Part shown: positions 27,645 to 34,408 of the stretch, one piece after another
How the letters are laid out: every line of letters begins with the position of its first letter
How positions within the stretch are numbered: position 1 is the stretch's first letter
DNA from: Bacteroidaceae bacterium
Lineage (GTDB): Bacteria; Bacteroidota; Bacteroidia; Bacteroidales; Bacteroidaceae
DNA length: 34,408 nt
Direction of reading: 5' to 3'
Assembly: GCA_024695315.1 (NCBI GenBank)
Contig: JAILIJ010000166.1
Coordinates: forward strand, 1-34,408
Made by a program: the position numbers and the translations under genes
Notes under the pieces: generated by a model
Told to the model about the DNA's origin: nothing
The model's input: only the letters and a program-made list of their open reading frames with translations
Databases searched by the model: none

Positions 27645-30464
27645 TTAACCTAAAGTATTTAATAGTCCTTCAAGCGTCAATACATCTTGAATAAGAACCT
27701 GACGTGGTTTTGAACCCATTTGAGGTCCTACGACACCCATTTTTTCCAACTGATCCATAATCTTTCCAGCTCTATTGTATCCTATAGAATAATTACGCTG
27801 AATCATAGACGTAGAACCTTGTTGTGATGTGACTACAAACTTGGCAACTTCACTAAATAGAGGGTCCAAATGTTTCGCATCCATTCTTTGGTCACCTCCC
27901 ATCATGTCGCCACCATCTTCTGTCTGTACATCTGGCAGATACATAGGATGCAAATAAGCCTGCTGTCGAGCTATGAAGTGGCAAATATTGCTAACCTCAG
28001 GAGTATCAACAAAAGCACACTGAACACGTACTGGCTCTGCACCTGCAAGATACAGCAAGTCACCCTTTCCAATAAGTTGGTTTGCTCCAGCTCTATCAAG
28101 AATTACTCGAGAGTCCATCATCGAACTAACCTTGAAAGCAATACGCGTAGGGAAGTTCGTCTTGATAGCACCTGAAATGATACTTGCTTGTGGTCTCTGA
28201 GTAGCGATAATCATGTGTATGCCGACCGCACGCGCCAACTGTGCGATACGACAAATAGGAAGTTCTACCTCCTTACCAGCAGTCATGATAAGATCACCGA
28301 ACTCATCGACGATAACCACAATATATGGCATAAATTCATGACCATTTTCAGGATTCAACTGACGAGCCTTGAACTTAGCATTATATTCCTTAATATTACG
28401 TACGCCCGCCTTTTTAAGTAGATCGTATCTCGAATCCATCAAAGCACAAAGGGAGTTCAAAGTCTTCACCACCTTTTGAACATCAGTAATGATACAATCC
28501 TCCTCTTCTTCTAGACGAGCCAAGAAATGGTTCTCAATAGGCGAATAAATACTGAACTCAACCTTCTTAGGGTCAACCATCACTATTTTCAGTTCTGAAG
28601 GGTGCTTCTTATATAAGAGAGAAGTCACAATAGCATTCAGTCCAACGGATTTTCCCTGTCCTGTAGCACCGGCCACCAGCAAGTGTGGAGCCTTAGCCAA
28701 GTCAAACATGAACACATCATTAGAAATAGTCTTACCAATAGCACAAGGGAGTTCCATTGTACTCTCGTGATATGTTTTACTATTTATGATGCTCTCCATT
28801 GAGACTATACACTTCTTCTTATTAGGAACCTCGATACCTATTGTACCCTTTCCTGGAATAGGTGCAATAATACGAATACCTTCCGCAGCAAGTGAAAGAG
28901 CTATATCATCCTCTAGATTACGTATTTTACTAATACGTGTACCCTCAGCAGGAACAATTTCATAAAGTGTAATTGTTGGACCTATAGTAGCCTGAATACT
29001 ACTGATTTCGACTCCGAAATTCTTCAGAACATGAATAATACGTTCCTTATTAGCCGTCTGTTCCTCCATATCAATTGTTGGAGTAGAATCAGAACTAGCC
29101 TTAGCAAGAAGATCTACAGTAGGATAATTATAGTTTTCCAAATCCTTATGTGGATCATACGGAGCATTAGGATCTATGTCACGAACAATATCTCCAGAAG
29201 CAAGTTCCGTATCATTTATAGTCACATCCAACTGTACATCATCCACATTCTTTCCAGAATCTACCTCATTAGAATTCTCTTCTCCCAGCGAATCATCATT
29301 AATTTCCGAAGCATCCCCCTCTTCATGCGAAGCCGCCCTGCCCTCTTCATTTTTCTGTGACAAAGCATTAGCTATAGAGAGTGCATTATTCATTTCGTCC
29401 GTTACACCACCGATAGTGAAATCGACATCTACTTTTTCATCATCCTCACCATCATTATTTACGTTTTCCTGTTCTGGTTGTGTATTTTCTACATTAGAAA
29501 GTGGCACAAAAATTGGTTCTCCAGTATAACTATCCTTTGCAGCTTGTTCTCCTTCATTTGGAGTTGTATTTTCAGAATCCATTCCCTCTGCATTCTTAGC
29601 AGAAAGTGCGTCAGCTATAGATAATTCATCATTACCAACAGCCTCTCCGTTCTCAACATTATGCTGTTCTAGAGTAGACAAGTTTACACTATCCTCACTA
29701 GGAGCACTATCGCTTGCCTGTGCACTTGCCGCCAACTCTGCTGCAGCAGCTTCAGCTGCACGTTTAGCTTCGGCATGTTCACGTCGTTTTTCTCTCAACT
29801 CCTGTAGATACCTAAACCTCAAGAACTCACGTAAAACCTCCACCGTTTTAGTGCTAAGATATATCAACAAGAGAATACCTGTGAAAAAAACAGAAACAAT
29901 AATTCCTGGTACACCAATTACACGATTCAAGTAATTTACTACTTTGATACCATGCATACCTCCAATCTTCAAGAAGGAATCGTCTAAAAATGGGATGTAA
30001 CTGCCCACAAAAGCGAGACAAACGCTTAACCACAACATCAGAAGAGTCATAAAAATGAATCTTTTGAACAATTTGAAGTTAAACACCCCCATCATTTTGA
30101 ATCCTGCCATCAACAGAAATGGTGGTATTAAGAAAGAAGCAAGACCGTAACAATTATTCATGAAGAAAAACGCAGTATATGCTCCCCATGTGCCGCATAG
30201 GTTCTTTACCTTCACGTCCTCATCAACAGACACGCCATTTTCCAACCAAGAATAGTCGTCAGCTCCAGTAATGAGGTACGACACAAACGCAACGATTAAG
30301 AATATAGACACAAGAGATAGGATAAGTCCACTTACGAAAAAAGTGAGGCTCCATTTTCCCAACCCTTCATATACATTCAAAACCGATGTACCATCATCTA
30401 CCTCAGGCTTCAGCCGAGTACCTTTATTTTGAGACGACTTTTTATTTGTCTTGCTAATTGTCAT
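27645..30464 (-). CDS. ftsK: DNA translocase FtsK/SpoIIIE
   Basis: 939 aa; N-terminal TM segments, acidic linker, PHLLVAGATGQGKSVGLN, VDEFGDLI, C-terminal winged helix (STSMIQRNYSIGYNRAGKIMDQLEKMGVV). Confidence 0.96.
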   Translation of the reverse strand: MTISKTNKKSSQNKGTRLKPEVDDGTSVLNVYEGLGKWSLTFFVSGLILSLVSIFLIVAFVSYLITGADDYSWLENGVSVDEDVKVKNLCGTWGAYTAFFFMNNCYGLASFLIPPFLLMAGFKMMGVFNFKLFKRFIFMTLLMLWLSVCLAFVGSYIPFLDDSFLKIGGMHGIKVVNYLNRVIGVPGIIVSVFFTGILLLIYLSTKTVEVLREFLRFRYLQELREKRREHAEAKRAAEAAAAELAASAQASDSAPSEDSVNLSTLEQHNVENGEAVGNDELSIADALSAKNAEGMDSENTTPNEGEQAAKDSYTGEPIFVPLSNVENTQPEQENVNNDGEDDEKVDVDFTIGGVTDEMNNALSIANALSQKNEEGRAASHEEGDASEINDDSLGEENSNEVDSGKNVDDVQLDVTINDTELASGDIVRDIDPNAPYDPHKDLENYNYPTVDLLAKASSDSTPTIDMEEQTANKERIIHVLKNFGVEISSIQATIGPTITLYEIVPAEGTRISKIRNLEDDIALSLAAEGIRIIAPIPGKGTIGIEVPNKKKCIVSMESIINSKTYHESTMELPCAIGKTISNDVFMFDLAKAPHLLVAGATGQGKSVGLNAIVTSLLYKKHPSELKIVMVDPKKVEFSIYSPIENHFLARLEEEEDCIITDVQKVVKTLNSLCALMDSRYDLLKKAGVRNIKEYNAKFKARQLNPENGHEFMPYIVVIVDEFGDLIMTAGKEVELPICRIAQLARAVGIHMIIATQRPQASIISGAIKTNFPTRIAFKVSSMMDSRVILDRAGANQLIGKGDLLYLAGAEPVRVQCAFVDTPEVSNICHFIARQQAYLHPMYLPDVQTEDGGDMMGGDQRMDAKHLDPLFSEVAKFVVTSQQGSTSMIQRNYSIGYNRAGKIMDQLEKMGVVGPQMGSKPRQVLIQDVLTLEGLLNTLG

Positions 30465-30487
30465 TAAAGATTACAATGCCAAATATT

Positions 30488-31381
30488 TTAGCATTTGATA
30501 TTTAATTCTTTCACTATAGCACTAATCTCACCCATTGTAGTTATGCGAGCAGGCACAAGTGGAAGACGAAGTTCATTTTCAATTAATCCCATACTGTTAA
30601 GCATAGCCTTGACTCCAGCAGGGTTTCCGTCTACAAATAGCAGTTTGAACAGCTCTGTGAACTTATGATGTATAGTAAGCGCATTCTGATAGTCACCATT
30701 TAGAGCGAGACGAACCATACGGCTAAATTCTTTTGGAAGAGCATTTCCAATTACAGAAATAACTCCTGCTGCTCCCAAAGTGATAAGTGGGAAAGTGATA
30801 CCATCATCACCAGAAATGACATCGAAATCCTTAGGTTTATTCTTGATGATGTCATCAATCTGAGTGAAATTACCACTTGCCTCCTTGATTGCAACAATAT
30901 TCTCACAGTCACGAGCCAAACGGAGTGTAGTCTCAGCAGTCATATTAACACCAACTCTTCCAGGTACGTTATAAAGTACTACAGGTACAGGACTAGCTTC
31001 AGCAATAGTCTTAAAATGCTGATAGAGTCCTTCCTGTGAAGGTTTATTGTAATAAGGGCAGACGCTCAAAATACCATCAATACCCTTGAAATCAGTCTTC
31101 TTAATAGTGTCAACGACTGCAGCAGTATTATTACCACCCATGCCAAGAAGAATAGGCACTTTTCCCTGGACTCTTTCCTTAACAATCTCTTTAATATTTT
31201 CCTTTTCCTCTTCAGTAAGACATGGAGTTTCACCAGTTGTAGCGAGGATGCAGAGAAAATCAATACCATTAGAAAGTTGGTAGTCCAATAGACGACGAAG
31301 TGCTGTGTAATCTACTGCTCCATCTTTTGTAAAAGGCGTGATTAGGGCTATACCTAAGCCTTTGAACTTGTTACGTGACAT
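30488..31381 (-). CDS. dapA: 4-hydroxy-tetrahydrodipicolinate synthase
   Basis: 297 aa; LGIALITPFTKDGAVD, TTGETPCL, YNVPGRVGVNM, IKEASGN. Confidence 0.96.
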   Translation of the reverse strand: MSRNKFKGLGIALITPFTKDGAVDYTALRRLLDYQLSNGIDFLCILATTGETPCLTEEEKENIKEIVKERVQGKVPILLGMGGNNTAAVVDTIKKTDFKGIDGILSVCPYYNKPSQEGLYQHFKTIAEASPVPVVLYNVPGRVGVNMTAETTLRLARDCENIVAIKEASGNFTQIDDIIKNKPKDFDVISGDDGITFPLITLGAAGVISVIGNALPKEFSRMVRLALNGDYQNALTIHHKFTELFKLLFVDGNPAGVKAMLNSMGLIENELRLPLVPARITTMGEISAIVKELNIKC

Positions 31382-31412
31382 ATTTTAATCTTAATAGTTT
31401 ACGAATTTTATG

Positions 31413-31420
31413 CAAAAGTA
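31413..31420 (-). promoter_or_regulatory. Candidate -7 box TACTTTTG for dapA and downstream cluster
   Basis: CAAAAGTA on +, TACTTTTG on -, matching TAnnTTTG; 31 nt upstream of the dapA ATG. Confidence 0.45.
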
Positions 31421-31514
31421 CGAAATTATTACGAAACAACAGATATGAATTATGATTTTTTAGTAATCAAATATGCAATATATTTTACGGTTCATAACTT
31501 ATCCACATACAGAA

Positions 31515-33527
31515 TCAGAAATTGTTAATCATTTCCAGAAATTCGTCCTCAGAAATAATCTTAACACCTAAGCTCTGAGCCTTTTCCAATTTTGCAGGTC
31601 CCATATTTTCTCCTGCAAGGATAAAAGACGTCTTTTTAGAAATGCTTCCAACGTTCTTTCCCCCATTCTTTTCTATCATGTTCTTATACTCATCCCTCGA
31701 ATGCTTAGCGAATACTCCACTAATAACGATGCTCTGTCCAGATAAAATATCTGTTTGTCCAGACATGGCCTCTTCCGATAAGGCCATCTGTACTCCAGCC
31801 TCCTTGAGTCTGTTAAGTATATCTATATTCCTTTCGTCACGGAAGAAACGAATTATGCTTTCGGCAATAACCTGCCCTACACCATCGACTTCAAGCAGTT
31901 CACCAATACTGGCATTTGCCAAAGCGTCCATATTCTTAAAATGACGAGCAAGCAATTTTGCCGTCGTTTCTCCTACAAAACGTATTCCAATAGCAAATAC
32001 CACTCTTTCAAATGGGACCTCCGTAGACTGCTTTATAGCATTAACTGCCTTAGTTGCTGAAACGCGTCTATTTTCATTATTATTAGCAATCTGCGAAACT
32101 GTAAGTTTGTAAAGATCTGCCACATCGTTAATAAGTCCACGTTGATAGAAATCGTCGACAGTTTCAGGCCCAAGACTATCTATATTCATAGCCTTACGAG
32201 ATATGAAATGCTCAATACGTCCTTTTATCTGAGGAGGACAAGCCGTATCATTAGGGCAATAATGTGCAGCCTCTCCCTCATAACGTACAAGAGTAGCTCC
32301 ACACTCAGGACAGGTCTTTATAAATTGAACTTTCTGCAATCCTGGCACACGTTGTGTCTTATCCACACCAACCACTTTAGGAATTATTTCTCCTCCCTTC
32401 TCAACATACACCATGTCACCAATATGCAAATCCAATTCTTCTATAATATCAGCATTATGAAGAGAAGCACGTTTAACCTGAGTTCCTGCGAGCTGCACCA
32501 CATCCATATTAGCGACAGGCGTAATAGCTCCAGTACGCCCCACTTGATATGTAACCTCGTTAAGTCGTGTACATGCCCTTTCCGCTTTGAACTTATATGC
32601 GATAGCCCATCGTGGACTTTTAGCAGTATAACCGAGATGTCGTTGCTGACGCAGAGAATTAACCTTCAGCACAATTCCGTCCGTAGCAACAGGTAGGTTC
32701 TTCCTCTCCTTATCCCAGTAATCAATAAATTCAAGAATTTCATCAACAGTTTTACATTTTTTCATTCCTTGTGAAATCTTGAATCCCCAATCACGTGCCA
32801 TCTGCAGATTTTCGTAATGGAATCCATCTGCAGGAATTTCATCTCCCAACAGATAATACAGATATGCGTCCAATTTACGAGAAGCAACAAGTTCTGATTT
32901 CTGTGACTTCAGAGTACCAGAAGCAGCATTTCTCGGATTAGCGAAAAGCGGTTCCTCATTTTTTTCTCTTTCAGCATTCAAAGCTTCGAAAGAAGTCCAA
33001 GGCATCAATATTTCTCCACGAATTTCAAATTCATGAGGATATCCAGAACCTTCGCGCAAGCGTAGCGGAATACTCTTAATGGTTCTCACATTTGCCGTCA
33101 CATCATCCCCCTGCACACCATCTCCTCGAGTCACTCCCTGCACCAATTGTCCGTCAATATAAGTAAGAGAAATGCTGAGTCCATCATATTTCATCTCACA
33201 GCATATCTCAAAATCCTCACCTTCCAATCCCTGTTTCACACGATTATAAAAGTCGCGCACATCGTCCTCATTATAAGTATTAGCCAAAGAGAGCATAGGA
33301 TACTTATGTGGAACAGTCTTAAAAGACTGGTTGAGGTCCGAACCCACACGTTGAGTAGGTGAATTAGGATCAGCATATTGCGGATAGAAAAGTTCCAGAT
33401 CTTGCAGTTTATGCATCATCTGGTCAAAGTCATAGTCAGAAATCGTTGGCTGATTCAACACATAATAGTTGTAATTATGTTGTTCAAGCTCTTTTCTTAG
33501 ACTTTCAATTTCTTCTTTTGGTGTCAC
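31515..33527 (-). CDS. ligA: NAD-dependent DNA ligase
   Basis: 670 aa; active site [14 protein letters not shown], zinc finger [19 protein letters not shown], HhH and C-terminal BRCT. Confidence 0.97.
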   Translation of the reverse strand: MTPKEEIESLRKELEQHNYNYYVLNQPTISDYDFDQMMHKLQDLELFYPQYADPNSPTQRVGSDLNQSFKTVPHKYPMLSLANTYNEDDVRDFYNRVKQGLEGEDFEICCEMKYDGLSISLTYIDGQLVQGVTRGDGVQGDDVTANVRTIKSIPLRLREGSGYPHEFEIRGEILMPWTSFEALNAEREKNEEPLFANPRNAASGTLKSQKSELVASRKLDAYLYYLLGDEIPADGFHYENLQMARDWGFKISQGMKKCKTVDEILEFIDYWDKERKNLPVATDGIVLKVNSLRQQRHLGYTAKSPRWAIAYKFKAERACTRLNEVTYQVGRTGAITPVANMDVVQLAGTQVKRASLHNADIIEELDLHIGDMVYVEKGGEIIPKVVGVDKTQRVPGLQKVQFIKTCPECGATLVRYEGEAAHYCPNDTACPPQIKGRIEHFISRKAMNIDSLGPETVDDFYQRGLINDVADLYKLTVSQIANNNENRRVSATKAVNAIKQSTEVPFERVVFAIGIRFVGETTAKLLARHFKNMDALANASIGELLEVDGVGQVIAESIIRFFRDERNIDILNRLKEAGVQMALSEEAMSGQTDILSGQSIVISGVFAKHSRDEYKNMIEKNGGKNVGSISKKTSFILAGENMGPAKLEKAQSLGVKIISEDEFLEMINNF

Positions 33528-33592
33528 TTGACGTCTAATTTAAGTATTTGATTATATATTCGTAACGCAAAGCCAATGAAAATAAATATGAA

Positions 33593-33626
33593 TTCACCCT
33601 ATCCTACAAAAGCAGGACAGAGTGAA
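33593..33626 (-). terminator. Hairpin downstream of ettA, probable terminator
   Basis: TTCACTCTGTCCT-gcttttgt-AGGATAGGGTGAA (two G-U pairs) starting 7 nt after the stop codon; downstream U-tract weak. Confidence 0.6.
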
Positions 33627-33633
33627 ATTTTCA

Positions 33634-34408
33634 TTATTCATCCATAAGTTTGCGGTAGCGCACTCTCTTAGGTTCTTCTATACCCAGACGCTTAGCTTTA
33701 TTCGTCTCATAATCTGTATATGAACCTTCGAAGAATACTACTTCTCCATCCCCTTCAAATGCAAGGATATGTGTACATATACGATCGAGGAACCAACGAT
33801 CATGACTGATTACAACAGCACAACCAGCAAAATTCTCAAGACCTTCCTCGAGAGCTCGCAAAGTATTAACGTCAATATCATTTGTTGGCTCATCGAGAAG
33901 AAGTACATTACCCTCCTGCTTTAGTGCCATAGCAAGATGCAGACGATTACGTTCACCACCGGAAAGTACCCCACAAAGTTTCTCTTGATCGGCTCCGTTG
34001 AAGTTGAAACGGCTAAGATAAGCACGTACATTGAGGTCACGGTTTCCGATACGTATTGTTTCATTTCCTTGGCTTACCACCTGGTACACACTTTGGTCAG
34101 CCTTAATATCTTTATGCTGCTGATCCACGTATGACAATTTAACAGTCTCACCCACTTCGAATGTTCCCGCATCTGGAGTTTCAAGTCCCATAATAAGTCG
34201 AAACATTGTTGTCTTACCCGCGCCATTAGGTCCTATAACGCCAACGATACCATTAGGTGGGAGATTAAAGTTAAGATCCTTAAAGAGAACTTTATCTCCA
34301 AAGGCCTTTGCCATGTGCTTAGCCTCAATAACCTTATTACCAAGACGTGGTCCATTAGGGATGAAGATTTCGAGTTTTTCTTCACGTTCCTTCTGTTCCT
34401 CGTTAAGC
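33634..34408 (-). CDS. ettA: Energy-dependent translational throttle protein EttA (ABC-F), C-terminal part, truncated at window edge
   Basis: Frame stays open past the ORF-track start to 34408: LNEEQKEREEKLEIFIPNGPRLGNKVIEAKHMAKAFGDK...; GPNGAGKTT, LSGGERNR, LDEPTNDID, C-term EPKRVRYRKLMDE. Confidence 0.92.
   Translation of the reverse strand, partial: LNEEQKEREEKLEIFIPNGPRLGNKVIEAKHMAKAFGDKVLFKDLNFNLPPNGIVGVIGPNGAGKTTMFRLIMGLETPDAGTFEVGETVKLSYVDQQHKDIKADQSVYQVVSQGNETIRIGNRDLNVRAYLSRFNFNGADQEKLCGVLSGGERNRLHLAMALKQEGNVLLLDEPTNDIDVNTLRALEEGLENFAGCAVVISHDRWFLDRICTHILAFEGDGEVVFFEGSYTDYETNKAKRLGIEEPKRVRYRKLMDE

Noticed and set aside
1-34408. CRISPR array, IS element, prophage, tRNA/rRNA
   Set aside because: Scanned for regularly spaced 25-40 bp repeats, transposase/integrase motifs and rRNA/tRNA signatures by eye; none supported. 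The short tandem repeats lack spacers and cas genes.

Overview
The window looks like a stretch of AT-rich Bacteroidales chromosome, probably Prevotellaceae. That placement is inferred from gene content, gene order and TAnnTTTG-type promoter elements; no database was searched. It carries mostly housekeeping metabolism. From left to right: the 5' end of a YitT-like membrane protein gene (-, missed by the ORF track); a 1.67 kb non-coding region; gltB-gltD (+); a regulator fusing an RIC/hemerythrin-like domain to a LuxR-type HTH (-); hisH-hisA-hisF-hisIE (+); ftsE with a long low-complexity tail (+); lysC, lysA, grpE and dnaJ (+); a convergent intergenic island with repeats; a methylmalonyl-CoA decarboxylase/epimerase cluster (-: mce, mmdA, oadG-like, a two-domain biotin carrier, oadB); and a tightly packed minus-strand cluster dapA-ftsK-lolA-trxB-ABC permease-ABC ATPase-NlpC/P60, with ligA and a truncated ettA further upstream. 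No rRNA, tRNA, CRISPR array, IS element or prophage was recognised. The strongest leads are: (1) a predicted ~180-nt structured small RNA on the minus strand of the empty region upstream of gltB, with a consensus Bacteroidetes promoter, an intrinsic terminator and an internal 11-nt repeat; (2) the RIC/hemerythrin-LuxR regulator between glutamate synthase and the his operon, with divergent TAACTTTG boxes and a perfect 14-bp palindrome at the hisH start region; (3) a biotin carrier protein with two complete biotinyl domains; (4) a 21-bp tandem/inverted repeat encoding a heptapeptide repeat; (5) a long hairpin between gltB and gltD.
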